Origin: Deltaproteobacteria bacterium | GTDB lineage: Bacteria > Myxococcota_A > Polyangia > Polyangiales > Ga0077539 | DNA: 64,000 nt | Reading direction: 5' to 3' | Assembly: GCA_030694465.1 (NCBI GenBank) | Contig: JAUXYJ010000068.1 | Span: forward strand, 124,001-188,000 | In this document: positions 34,197-43,419 of the stretch, piece by piece | How positions within the stretch are numbered: the stretch's first letter is position 1 | Layout: every line of letters starts with the position of its first letter | Translations under genes and position numbers: made by a program | Notes under the pieces: generated by a model | What the model was told of the DNA's origin: nothing | Seen by the model: the letters and a program-made list of their open reading frames with translations, nothing else | Databases searched by the model: none

Positions 34197-37142
34197 TTAA
34201 AACGACGCTTGGAGGTGGGCCGCGAGGGTTCGCCCAGCTTGGGGCATCGTGCGGCTCGCGAAGGTCTCGGTGATCGGGACGCTCCAGCGCCAGTCAAGCA
34301 CGTTGTACACTCCGAAGGCCCAGCGGAGGCCCAATCGAGGCAGCTGGCCCGACATCACCAGGTCTCCAAGGATGGCGGGCGTCGTGCGCTCATCGCTATC
34401 TTGGCGCACCAAACGCGGCGCGACGTAGGTCCCACGGACCGCGAGATTTGCGTACGGCGGGAGCAACGGCGCGATCATTTTGAGTGAGCCCTGGTGCAGC
34501 GGCGCGTTGACTAGCTCGGCCTGCTGCATCGCGACGGGGGCCAAAAACCTTGTGTGCTGCAAGTTGTAAGTCGCAGCAAAAAACCAGCCCTGTCGAAACT
34601 CGCGCCGCACCTCAAGGTCTCCGCCCACCGACAGCACCCCCGAGTCGCTGTTGGTGTATCGGATCTGATCTTCGCTGGTCCCAGCGCCCACGGTGTCCAG
34701 GACGTCCTGCAGCACGCTGACATTGCTCGCGACGAGCAGCGACCAGTCGTCGCCGATGCGCTGCAACCACTCGATCTCACCGCTCGTCACGAACTCGGGG
34801 CGGAGCGAACACGCCATGCCTGGAGGGCAGCCTGGGCGCTGCGTCATGCCATCGGTGTAGCGCTGCTCGTAGGTGCTTGGCGCCCTAAACGCGCGGCCTC
34901 CCAGCAGCTTGATGGTGCTTCGTGAGGACGGTCGAAAGATCGCCGCGCCGCGCACCGAGAGGCCCGCAGGGACGGTGCTAAACGCGTCTACGCGAAACCC
35001 GCCATGGAGGGTCATCCAACGCGCAGGAGTCCATTCGAGCAGGCCATATCCAGAGCCGATGGTGTACGACGAGCTGACCCCTAGGTAGCGTGTCGGTGCG
35101 GTCGCGGGCATCGTGCGATCAGTGGCTTCACCATCGAGCTGCGCAGTGGGATGCCACTGAAACTCACCGCCACCGGTGATCTTTAGCGCCTCCACGGGCG
35201 TGATCACTAAGCGAGCCTCGGTGCCTGTCCAGACACCAAGATAAGACTCACGGTTAATCGCGCCGGCGTCGTAGCCGTAGGCCCCATTGAACCGATACAT
35301 GTTGACGTGGGCTCGCAACAGCACCTGCACCATCCGGTGAACTTGCCGCTCAAATCGCAGCTCGCCCATCACGCGCCCATCGGTCCACCGCGTCGCCGAA
35401 TCCCCCACTGTCGTCGCGTACGCGCCCACGGGGATGTCGTGGTCTTGAAACGCGACGGACCACTGCGCGGTCAGATCGCGCCACCATGCGCGGCCCGACA
35501 GCGACGTGCTCAAGAAGCGGTCAACGTTGGCCACTTGCTGCGTCGTGACCCCTGCTGGCGTTGGCACGTCGAGGGCCGTCGTTGTCCCCTGCGAGGCCGC
35601 CGTGGCCACCTCGAGCGACACGCCGGCCTCGGGCGAAATGCGGACGCTCCCCCGAGCGCGTGCGCGCCCGACGCCCTCTGCGTAGGAGCCTAGGCCGACC
35701 TCCGCACCTGTCCGAATATCTCGGCCATTCATGGCCAAATTGATGACGCCCGAGATCGCGCCCGTGCCGTAGAGGAGCGAGCCGGGGCCGCGGACAATTT
35801 CGATACGTGCGACGTCTTGAAGAGACGTGCGGCCGTCGTGTCCGATGTACGAGCTGTAGAGAAGATTGTCGTTGAGAACCGCGCCGTCTTGCAGCACAAG
35901 CACACGGTTGCCGTAGTCATTGGGCTGACCCAATCCGCGGATGCCCACCGAGGTGTAAGCGCGGTCGTTGGACAGGTACACACCACGGACGCCTTGCAGC
36001 GCAGCGGCGATGGTTGGGTACTGAAATGCCTGGATTTCTGCTGCCGAGAGCGTGGTGACCGACGCCGGAGCGTCATCGATTCGCTGCGCGACGCGGCTGG
36101 CGGCGATGACCTCGCGGACAGGCTCAAGGCGCAGGTTGTCCAGTCGCGCTTCGCCGTTGGCGTTGACGCGGACCTCGCGCTCGATGGGAACAAAGCCCTG
36201 AAGCGACACGCGAATCCGTCGCTGTCCTACCGCGATGTCTCTGAGAATCACCGGCGCGAAGCCCACCGCGCGACCATCGACTTCGACGAGCGCGTCGCGC
36301 TCATCACACTCCACCACCAGCGTACCCACACGCGCTCGCAGGGTGACATTGAGCTCGGTCTGCTGTGACGCTCGCACGACAACGATGCGATTTTCGGGTG
36401 CAAATCCCTCGCGACTCACGGTGATCGAGTGAGGCCCAGGGGGTAGCGAGAGGGCGCACGGAAGCTCACAGCTGCGACCTCTGCTGTCATCGTCAGCACG
36501 CGCGACAGCACCCGACGCGCCGCGCACGGACACGGTGCCAACAATGGGTCGCAGCGCCAAGCGCACGACGCGCGCCTGACCCACTGACACCTCGACGCCG
36601 TCGACCTCTGCGGGCTCGTGACCTTCGAGGCTTACAAACACATGATAGCGACCCGCAGCGACCGCCAAGGGATGTCCCGATCGCCCACGCTCTCCGAGGT
36701 CTACGCGATCAAGAAAGATCGCAGCGTTGGGCGGATCGGTCTCAACCGAGAGGACCGCGACGCGAGGCGAGAGGCGCTCGATAGCGGCGGTCACGTCGCG
36801 AATGACACTGGGATTTTGCTCGCCATCGAGCGCGAGGTAATAGTAGCGGTGTGCCTCGGGTAGGCGGCCCAGTTGCTCGTACGTGCCTCCGATATTGAAG
36901 AGCACGTTGCGGTTGCGGACGAGCCGGTTCGATGCAAAAAAATGCTCAAGCGCGCCATCAAAATCGCGGGCCTCGAACCTTCGGCGCGCCAGCTGAAAGT
37001 GGAGCTCGGCTTCGTCAGCGTTTCCATCTGCAAGTGCGGTGTGGGGAAGACTCGCGGCGAGTGTCGACGCCAGAACGGCTGCGAGTGCGAAGCGATAGCG
37101 AGGCACTGAGCGCGCACCGTTCGAAAGAGAGTTTGTTGTCAT
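34197..37142 (-). CDS. TPR-PEGA-TonB-dependent receptor fusion
   Basis: A 981-residue outer-membrane receptor with an unusual N-terminus. Residues 1-38 are a signal peptide (SLPHTALADG). Residues 45-120 are TPR-like (AELHFQLARRRFEARDFDGA). About 128-340 hold three PEGA-like beta repeats (for example GRYHVFVSLEGHEP and GPHSITVSREGFAP). The plug starts near 345 with a possible TonB box (REVIAASR) and includes VGIRGLG and IEIVRGPGSLLYGTGAISGVIN. The barrel fills about 470-981 and ends in Phe (LQASF), as outer-membrane barrels do. Ligand unknown. A TPR plus PEGA module in the periplasm could couple transport to peptidoglycan or protein partners (inference). No TonB/ExbBD gene lies nearby. Confidence 0.9.
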   Translation of the reverse strand: MTTNSLSNGARSVPRYRFALAAVLASTLAASLPHTALADGNADEAELHFQLARRRFEARDFDGALEHFFASNRLVRNRNVLFNIGGTYEQLGRLPEAHRYYYLALDGEQNPSVIRDVTAAIERLSPRVAVLSVETDPPNAAIFLDRVDLGERGRSGHPLAVAAGRYHVFVSLEGHEPAEVDGVEVSVGQARVVRLALRPIVGTVSVRGASGAVARADDDSRGRSCELPCALSLPPGPHSITVSREGFAPENRIVVVRASQQTELNVTLRARVGTLVVECDERDALVEVDGRAVGFAPVILRDIAVGQRRIRVSLQGFVPIEREVRVNANGEARLDNLRLEPVREVIAASRVAQRIDDAPASVTTLSAAEIQAFQYPTIAAALQGVRGVYLSNDRAYTSVGIRGLGQPNDYGNRVLVLQDGAVLNDNLLYSSYIGHDGRTSLQDVARIEIVRGPGSLLYGTGAISGVINLAMNGRDIRTGAEVGLGSYAEGVGRARARGSVRISPEAGVSLEVATAASQGTTTALDVPTPAGVTTQQVANVDRFLSTSLSGRAWWRDLTAQWSVAFQDHDIPVGAYATTVGDSATRWTDGRVMGELRFERQVHRMVQVLLRAHVNMYRFNGAYGYDAGAINRESYLGVWTGTEARLVITPVEALKITGGGEFQWHPTAQLDGEATDRTMPATAPTRYLGVSSSYTIGSGYGLLEWTPARWMTLHGGFRVDAFSTVPAGLSVRGAAIFRPSSRSTIKLLGGRAFRAPSTYEQRYTDGMTQRPGCPPGMACSLRPEFVTSGEIEWLQRIGDDWSLLVASNVSVLQDVLDTVGAGTSEDQIRYTNSDSGVLSVGGDLEVRREFRQGWFFAATYNLQHTRFLAPVAMQQAELVNAPLHQGSLKMIAPLLPPYANLAVRGTYVAPRLVRQDSDERTTPAILGDLVMSGQLPRLGLRWAFGVYNVLDWRWSVPITETFASRTMPQAGRTLAAHLQASF

Positions 37143-37233
37143 GACAGATGCAGACCTATGAGACGCGAAGCGGGTCCCCCCACAACGAAAGCTTGTCGAT
37201 CGCGCGCTGTGCTAGAGCGCCCATGAAGACGCT

Positions 37234-38676
37234 CTAGCGCTCTGAGCGCAGCGTGATCGTGGGACTCGATGGCTCGGGCGAGCTCACGCTGACCTCAGAC
37301 CCGACGCGAGCTCGTCGAAGACGGCGTGGTGCGCGAGCGTTTGGCTGAGCGACGACCGGAGCGATCTCTGCCTGCTGTTCAGTCGGTGCTGGCAGCGGCA
37401 CAGGGACTGGCAACACGGCAGGCGCCACGGGGGCAGGCTGCGACGCTGGCACCGGGCTCTGTGGCAGCGTCGAGCGAGACGGCGCAGCCGCAGCGACAGG
37501 CTGCAGAGAAGGCCTGGCGACGACGGGGGCCGTTCGGTTGTGGAGGGTGCGAAAAGCCAACGGCATCAGCGCCAACACGACGAGCCCGACGGCCGCAAGA
37601 ATCGTGGCGCGTGAGGTCTTCGTGGGTTGCGTGCGGGTGTCAAGCGAGGCCGCTGACAGGCTTGGAATCGGCTCGGTTGTCCGAGTCTTTTCATCGGCCG
37701 GAGCGTCGGCGAACGTGGTCACCATGAGCGATGTTCGCACCGAATTTGTCTGACGAACTGCGGGATCTGGCCGGAGAGTCTCGCGCTGACGGTCGCGTTC
37801 GGACAGTCGGTGGGCGGTGTCCGCTTCTTCAAGTCTGCTCAAGAACTTGAGAGCGTCCGGGATCCGAGCGTCAGGGTTGCGCTGCAAGCAGTCGCTGATC
37901 AACTTTTGAAGGTGGGCGGTGAGCGGCTCACTTCCGACAAACGGCAGCGCGCGGGGCGGCTCCGTACAAATCGCGGACAGCAGCTCACTCGGGGTCTCGC
38001 CAGCAAACGGATGACATCCAGCCAAGCATTCAAAGAGCACAATTCCTAAGGCCCAGAGGTCCGAGCGTGGGTCGCGGCCTGCCGAATCCAGAAAGAGCTC
38101 AGGTGCCAAATAGGCTGGTGAACCGCCCACGATCTCGTCGGACTGTGCGTGGCTATCGATCGATCGAGCGATCCCAAAATCCATCAGTTTTGGGACGAGC
38201 TTGTTGTGCTGAAGCGAGAGAAAAATGTTCTCTGGCTTGATGTCTCCATGCAGCAGACCGCAGGCATGCGCGTGGGCAAGCGCGCGTGTGATCGGCATGA
38301 GAATCTCGAGGGTCTGCTCAAGGGAAAGCGCACCCTGGGACAGCTTCTCTGCGAGCGTCTCGCCCACCAAGAGCTCTTGCACGATGTAGGGCGTCTCGCC
38401 GTCAAAATCGACATCGTGAACGTCCACCACGTTGGGGTGCCGAACTCGGTTTGCGGCGCGAGCTTCGACGACAAAGTGCTGGGCGAACACTGGGTCTTGC
38501 GAAAACTCCGCGCGGAGAACCTTGATGGCTACTTTGCGACCGAGCAGCAAATTCTCAGCCTCGAACACCCGACCCATACCCCCCTCGCCCAGCAATCGGT
38601 CGAGCCGATACTTCTCTCCCAGGAGAGATCCGGCCGTCGCAAGCTTCTTGGTGGTGTGTGTGCTGTGAGTAGACAT
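37234..38676 (-). CDS. Ser/Thr protein kinase with HGD catalytic loop
   Basis: Hanks-type kinase of about 480 residues. GEGGMGRVF, VAIKVL, LMDFGIAR and AYLAPEL are intact. The catalytic loop reads HGDIKPEN instead of HRDIKPEN, so the Arg that links to the activation loop is absent (a non-RD kinase), while the catalytic Asp and Lys remain. One membrane segment (AAVGLVVLALMPLAF) lies near 375, followed by a Pro/Ala-rich tail. ATG 38676 is chosen; a TTG ten codons upstream (38706) is possible. The neighbour 38802-40271 is a similarly built kinase, probably a diverged duplicate. Confidence 0.9.
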   Translation of the reverse strand: MSTHSTHTTKKLATAGSLLGEKYRLDRLLGEGGMGRVFEAENLLLGRKVAIKVLRAEFSQDPVFAQHFVVEARAANRVRHPNVVDVHDVDFDGETPYIVQELLVGETLAEKLSQGALSLEQTLEILMPITRALAHAHACGLLHGDIKPENIFLSLQHNKLVPKLMDFGIARSIDSHAQSDEIVGGSPAYLAPELFLDSAGRDPRSDLWALGIVLFECLAGCHPFAGETPSELLSAICTEPPRALPFVGSEPLTAHLQKLISDCLQRNPDARIPDALKFLSRLEEADTAHRLSERDRQRETLRPDPAVRQTNSVRTSLMVTTFADAPADEKTRTTEPIPSLSAASLDTRTQPTKTSRATILAAVGLVVLALMPLAFRTLHNRTAPVVARPSLQPVAAAAPSRSTLPQSPVPASQPAPVAPAVLPVPVPLPAPTEQQAEIAPVVAQPNARAPRRLRRARVGSEVSVSSPEPSSPTITLRSER

Positions 38677-38801
38677 GAGGTATCCAGTGTGTCCCCGCTC
38701 GGTCAAAACGGCTCAAGATATCTCGATCCAGCGCCCCCTGCACAGAGTTTCCACACGAATTCGTGTCGTGTGGACTAAGCAAAGCAGGGATTGTGCGGTC
38801 G

Positions 38802-40271
38802 CTAGCGCTCGGCGCGAATCAGAACGCTCGGGGCTGCCGCGCTCGATCCGTCTGCTACGTGCCCAACGGCAGGGCGTCGGCGGGAATCGACGTTGATGTG
38901 CGAAGACCGTTCGGGATGCGAATTGCCTACGGAGGGTCGCAGTTGATCCATGTGAGATCGCGTGGGATTGGCTTGAACTGAAGCCTCGCGCGCGGAGACA
39001 GCCCCGTCCGCGCGGACGGCTGAGAGTCCCACGCCAGGGAACGGTCTCGGTTGCTCATGAGACGTCGTCATTGCGCGAGGCTCGGCTGTGGAAACCGCAG
39101 GAGGATGACCGCTCATGCGAGAGGCCATCCAGAGTGACACCACGACAAAAATGCTGCCGATCACGAGCACGACGGCGAGATTCTGCTTTGTGCTCGACGA
39201 AGACTCTGTCGCGCTGTTCGCAATGGATGGTGGGGCGCTCTCTCTGGCGACGGTCTGCGAAGCAGGTGCTTCGGCGCTCAGCGTCTCGCTCAGCTTGGCT
39301 CTTACAGCGGGGTCCGCGGGAGCTGTCGCGACGGCGACGAAGTCCACAGGGGCCACTCGAACGGCGGCCACACGCTGCGTGGAGTCAATGGGATTTCCTT
39401 GCAAAAATGCGCGCAAATCGTCTTCGAGTTGAGCCGCTGTTGGATAACGATCTGCAGCTTTTTCACGAAGACATCGCATCACGATTTTGGCAAAGACCGG
39501 ATCGATGTCGGCGAGCACATCCTCGATCGGCATCGGGGACTGCGTCGCGATTTGATAGAACATGTCTCGCACCGTCTTTGCCGCGTACGGGAGAAAGCCG
39601 GTCGAACACTCATACAACACGACCCCGACGGACCAGATGTCCCCGGCGACGTCGCCGTCGTTCTCCATTCGGATGCGTTCTGGCGCTAAATAAGCAGGCG
39701 TCCCGACTAGCACACCACGGGCGGTCACCCGATCGCTGTCGCGACCGCCGGCCCCGCCCACTGCGATGGTTGGCTTGGACAACCCGAAGTCGAGGAGCTT
39801 CGGGATGCGCCCGCCTGGGCTCCGCTCCAAGAAGATATTCTCGGGCTTTAGATCTCGATGCGCGATCGCTTGCTGGTGGGCCAACGACAGGGCGCCCAGC
39901 ATTGGCAGCAACAGCGTCGCGAGCACCACGGGCGAGAGCGAGCCCTCCCGACCAATCATATCTGCCAGCGATTCTCCTTCGAGAAGCTCTTGGACCATCC
40001 ACGGCCCTAGATCGCTGTCTCCAACATCAAGCACATCGACCACGTTAGGATGTCGCACCCGATTGGCGGTTCGGGCTTCTCGAAAGAAGCGCTTCTTCGC
40101 GGTCTCATCGAGCTGAAGCTCTTTGCGAAGGATTTTTAGCGCGACGTGTCGATCCAACAGCACGTTGATCGCTCGGTAAACCTCTCCGCTTCCGCCACGA
40201 CCGAGGAGCTCAATCAACCGGTATTTTCCGGCGATGAGTACACTTTCAGCGTTGTTGGTTGACTCAGTCAT
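38802..40271 (-). CDS. Ser/Thr protein kinase with single membrane segment
   Basis: Hanks-type kinase of 489 residues. GRGGSGEVY, VALKIL, HRDLKPEN, LLDFGLSK and AYLAPER are all present, so it should be active. A Ser/Ala/Thr-rich juxtamembrane region spans about 290-365, one membrane segment (LAVVLVIGSIFVVVSLWMA) follows near 375, and a polar, probably periplasmic tail ends the protein. Start ATG 40271. It is tandem with the kinase at 37234-38676 and has the same order of kinase, linker, membrane segment and short tail. The input signal is unknown; no PASTA or other recognised sensor repeats are seen in the tail. Confidence 0.91.
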   Translation of the reverse strand: MTESTNNAESVLIAGKYRLIELLGRGGSGEVYRAINVLLDRHVALKILRKELQLDETAKKRFFREARTANRVRHPNVVDVLDVGDSDLGPWMVQELLEGESLADMIGREGSLSPVVLATLLLPMLGALSLAHQQAIAHRDLKPENIFLERSPGGRIPKLLDFGLSKPTIAVGGAGGRDSDRVTARGVLVGTPAYLAPERIRMENDGDVAGDIWSVGVVLYECSTGFLPYAAKTVRDMFYQIATQSPMPIEDVLADIDPVFAKIVMRCLREKAADRYPTAAQLEDDLRAFLQGNPIDSTQRVAAVRVAPVDFVAVATAPADPAVRAKLSETLSAEAPASQTVARESAPPSIANSATESSSSTKQNLAVVLVIGSIFVVVSLWMASRMSGHPPAVSTAEPRAMTTSHEQPRPFPGVGLSAVRADGAVSAREASVQANPTRSHMDQLRPSVGNSHPERSSHINVDSRRRPAVGHVADGSSAAAPSVLIRAER

Positions 40272-40400
40272 TGTCTCGATCAGTTACGCTGGTCACTCAC
40301 TCAGCCGCACATTTGCGAGGCGGATCAGCCTCAAAAAGCAGCACATACAGACGCGGCGGGCGCCAACCCACGAGCCCTACTATAGACCGACGGACAGGGC

Positions 40401-41681
40401 CTACAGGCTCGCTTCGTTTAAGAATTGTCGCTCTGTCCCCAGGTAGTCCGCATCGACATCGAGTCGCGCGAGCACCGAATAGAAACCAAATTGGAGCCGG
40501 TTCATAAAGAACATCTCAGGCGGCATGGTGAAGAACTCATCGCCGTCGATGGTCCGCGCAAGTTTGGCCATCTCGGTCATTCGCTCGACCATGAGCGCCG
40601 CGAAGGGCTTGGTCACACGAAATGGCGTCTCGAACAGCGGCTGATAGTTCAGATCCATGTAGGCGAGCGCTTTGTCACAGAGGAGCCCAGGCTTCATGTC
40701 CATCAAGGCCATGGAGGCGCCGTGAAACGCAGCGCGATCTCCCGAGAGCGCCGCCTGATGCACCGCCAACGCGAGCCGACGGTTCTCAGGCTCGATGATT
40801 TGGACGCATCCGAAGTCGAGAAACGCGACGGCCCCACCCGGCTGAAAGATGTAGTTTCCTGGGTGGGGATCCGCATTGAATTTTGCGCCGATCAGCGTCC
40901 CCTTGAACACAAATCGCCAGAGGACTTGGGCCCATGATCGACGATCAGCCTCGCTCGCCGCGATCGCCTCGTCAAAGGACAGACCACGCACAAAGGCCGA
41001 GGTAAGCACCTGCTTACTTGAGTGCGAGGCGAACACCTTGGGCACGACGATTTGGTCATCCCCTCGGTGAATCTCAGCGAACTCTTGCTGGCGCGTGGCC
41101 TCCAGCGTGTAATCGAGTTCTTCGCGAAATCGCTCGCGGATCACCTGCAGCCACGCATCGGTCTGAAACCTCGCTCCGGCTGTGACCGACACCATTCGCT
41201 CAAGCAAGCCAGCGTTCGCGAGGTCGCTCTCGACGGCCTCTACGACGCCGGGGTGCTGAACTTTGACCACGACCTCGGTCCCGTCGTGAAGGGTCGCTCG
41301 ATGGACTTGCCCAATCGAAGCACTCGCGATCGGTGCTGCGTCCCAGCTCGCGAACAGCGTCTCCATGGGTTGCCCCAGCGACTGCTCGACCACCTTACGC
41401 ACCGCGATGGGATCACTGGTCGGTGCCATCGCGCGGAGCTTCTTCAGCGCCGTCTCGAACGCGTCGCGCTGTCCCTCGGGGACGACGCCATCGACGTACG
41501 AAGCCATCTGACCAACCTTTGCGGCGATCCCGCGCATGGTTCCGAGCACCTCGGCGGTGTGTTCTGCCGCTGAAATCCCTTGTCGATCGCGGAGGAGCGA
41601 GGCGCCCGCGCGCACACCCATCGAGGCAAGTCCTGCGAGCCGACTCAGGCGGCTTGTCGGTAGTTTTTTATTGTCAGTCAT
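40401..41681 (-). CDS. ABC1/UbiB/AarF-family atypical kinase
   Basis: A 426-residue UbiB-type protein. Family features are KxGQ (AAKVGQMASY), the Ala/Ser-rich loop replacing the Gly-loop (SASIGQVHRA), VVVKVQHP, the catalytic NADPHPGNY and the metal-site FLDFGC. Members support quinone synthesis or lipid homeostasis, with ATPase more than protein-kinase activity reported. There is no C-terminal membrane helix pair as in E. coli UbiB, so it may be soluble. ATG 41681. It follows the kinase pair on the same strand with about 130 nt between. No ubi or menaquinone gene is nearby to fix its role. Confidence 0.9.
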   Translation of the reverse strand: MTDNKKLPTSRLSRLAGLASMGVRAGASLLRDRQGISAAEHTAEVLGTMRGIAAKVGQMASYVDGVVPEGQRDAFETALKKLRAMAPTSDPIAVRKVVEQSLGQPMETLFASWDAAPIASASIGQVHRATLHDGTEVVVKVQHPGVVEAVESDLANAGLLERMVSVTAGARFQTDAWLQVIRERFREELDYTLEATRQQEFAEIHRGDDQIVVPKVFASHSSKQVLTSAFVRGLSFDEAIAASEADRRSWAQVLWRFVFKGTLIGAKFNADPHPGNYIFQPGGAVAFLDFGCVQIIEPENRRLALAVHQAALSGDRAAFHGASMALMDMKPGLLCDKALAYMDLNYQPLFETPFRVTKPFAALMVERMTEMAKLARTIDGDEFFTMPPEMFFMNRLQFGFYSVLARLDVDADYLGTERQFLNEASL

Positions 41682-41878
41682 CGCGATGTGTCGGTCGGCT
41701 GTCGAGGAGTGAAGGGCTGCCTAACACGCAGCCTACGCGAAGAAGTAGATGCTCTAGGACACGTTTTGTTTTGCGTTGCCGTGGCCGGTTTGTGCGTGAG
41801 TTGATCCGCGGCGCGCGACGCTTGGCTGGTTCGCCCAACCACTCGCCGAAACCGCCGGTGCGCGTTAGGCTCGCGAGC

Positions 41879-42109
41879 ATGCAGATGTCCGGATTCATCC
41901 ATGTGCTTCTTGGCATTGTGTTGATGGCCTATCTCGGCCCCGCCATCGCGATCGCCATGCACTTGATCCTCCGCGAGGGGTATCTCTCAGCGGATCGCCA
42001 GTATTCAGCGCGCGAACGGGTCGAAGGGGTGCTCGTGTCGGTCGGCACCGGGGTGCTTTGGCTGCCTTCGCTCATCGCGCTCTTCGTGCAGGCCATCTTG
42101 GGGCGGTGA
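41879..42109 (+). CDS. Small two-helix membrane protein
   Basis: A 76-residue protein with two hydrophobic segments, HVLLGIVLMAYLGPAIAIAM (about 8-27) and VLVSVGTGVLWLPSLIALFV (about 52-71), separated by a charged loop. ATG 41879 lies 7 nt after TAGGCT, a likely leaderless -10 box; the frame is open upstream but reads as shadow. Family not recognised. It could be an inner-membrane accessory protein. The ATP-grasp-like gene starts 94 nt downstream on the same strand. Confidence 0.65.
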   Translation: MQMSGFIHVLLGIVLMAYLGPAIAIAMHLILREGYLSADRQYSARERVEGVLVSVGTGVLWLPSLIALFVQAILGR

Positions 42110-42202
42110 AATCTGCGGGCATGTAGGCAACGACGCTGTTGTCGCAAAGCGAGCGTCGAAATTGCCGCCTCGGAGGCCCACAGCGATACGATGGCCGCCG
42201 CC

Positions 42203-43417
42203 ATGCAACGTGATTATCGCAAAGCATTCAACGCGCACTATTCGCCCGAATTCTATGCTCGCTATCTCGCGCGACTGGAGAAGCAGCTCGGCACCACGGT
42301 GCCATTTCGTGTGGCAGAGACGCCGTTTTTTATCCCAACCGGCCTGCGTCGTAGGCTCGCTGAGCACGCGCGCGCCATTGTGAAAGAGATCTGTGATCCC
42401 TCGCTGATCAGCATGCACACCTCGGGGATCCCGCCGCGCTTCGATGTGCCGCGGATGGATCAGGTCGCGAGCTGCATCCAAGTGGACTTCGCGATCGTGC
42501 AAAACGAGGACGGCGAACTCGACGGAAAGCTGGTTGAATTTCAGGGATTTCCTTCGTTGTACGCCTTCACGTTGCTGCAGGCCGAGGCGATGGCCGAGGA
42601 GCTCAAGACCATCCCCGGACTCGACCGCCCGTGGACCGCGCTGTTCGACATGGACCGCGACGAGTACGTCCGCTTCTTGCGCGACGTGATCGTGGCCGAC
42701 CAGGATCCCCGCGAGGTCATCTTGATGGACCTCGACCCACTCGAGCAGAAGACCTACCCAGATTTCGTCGCGACCAAACAGCTGATTGGTGTGGATTTTT
42801 GCGATCCTGGCGAGCTCGAGGTCGACGGACGGACGCTCTACCGTCGTGTCGACAACAAGCGCGTCAAGGTCTCTCGCATTTACAACCGTGTGGTCTTTGA
42901 CGAGCTCGAGCGAAGCGGCCGAGAGCTCCCCTTTCGCTGGCGTGATGACCTCGACGTGACATGGGTCCCACACCCCAATTGGTACTGGGTGTGGTCCAAG
43001 TTTACGATCCCCAAGCTCAAGCACAGCAGCGTCCCCAAAGCGCAGTTTGTGTCTGAATTGGCAGAGATCCCACACGATCTGGCGAACTATGTGCTCAAGC
43101 CGTTGTTCTCGTTTGCGGGGACCGGCGTGGTGGTGGATGTGTCGCCCGAAGACATCACCAACATCCCCCCTGCGCAGCGCAACCTCTGGTTGCTGCAAGA
43201 AAAAATCACGTACGCGCCCAGCCTTGAGCCGCTCGCGGGTCCCGGAATCAAGGCCGAAGTCCGCATGATGTTTGCGCGTCGTCCCGGTGACGCAGAGCCT
43301 ACGCTGGTGCTTAATCTCTCACGGCTTTCACGTGGAAAAATGCACGGCGTCGATCACAATCGCGACTTCGACTGGGTGGGCGGCACCGTCGGCATTTGGG
43401 GCGGCGAGGACGAATAG
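42203..43417 (+). CDS. Conserved ATP-grasp-like protein
   Basis: About 404 residues, cytoplasmic. The C-terminal half has an ATP-grasp-like pattern: VLKPLFSFAGTGVVVDV (Lys-Pro plus a glycine loop) near 300, a hydrophobic strand ending LQEKITYAP, and a late EVRMMF with downstream Asn/Asp (LNLSRLS, DHNRDFDW). This suggests ATP-dependent ligase chemistry, perhaps of the glutathionylspermidine-synthase-like type, but metal ligands cannot be assigned with confidence. ATG 42203 is preferred because the in-frame ATG 42191 overlaps a TACGAT box; both are possible. It ends 3 nt short of the convergent rpoH gene. Substrates unknown. Confidence 0.65.
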   Translation: MQRDYRKAFNAHYSPEFYARYLARLEKQLGTTVPFRVAETPFFIPTGLRRRLAEHARAIVKEICDPSLISMHTSGIPPRFDVPRMDQVASCIQVDFAIVQNEDGELDGKLVEFQGFPSLYAFTLLQAEAMAEELKTIPGLDRPWTALFDMDRDEYVRFLRDVIVADQDPREVILMDLDPLEQKTYPDFVATKQLIGVDFCDPGELEVDGRTLYRRVDNKRVKVSRIYNRVVFDELERSGRELPFRWRDDLDVTWVPHPNWYWVWSKFTIPKLKHSSVPKAQFVSELAEIPHDLANYVLKPLFSFAGTGVVVDVSPEDITNIPPAQRNLWLLQEKITYAPSLEPLAGPGIKAEVRMMFARRPGDAEPTLVLNLSRLSRGKMHGVDHNRDFDWVGGTVGIWGGEDE

Positions 43418-43419
43418 CG

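Noticed and set aside
42005-43198. 397-codon minus-strand open frame opposite the ATP-grasp-like gene
   Set aside because: Rich in Val/Asp/His with no domain; the plus strand shows a conserved protein pattern.
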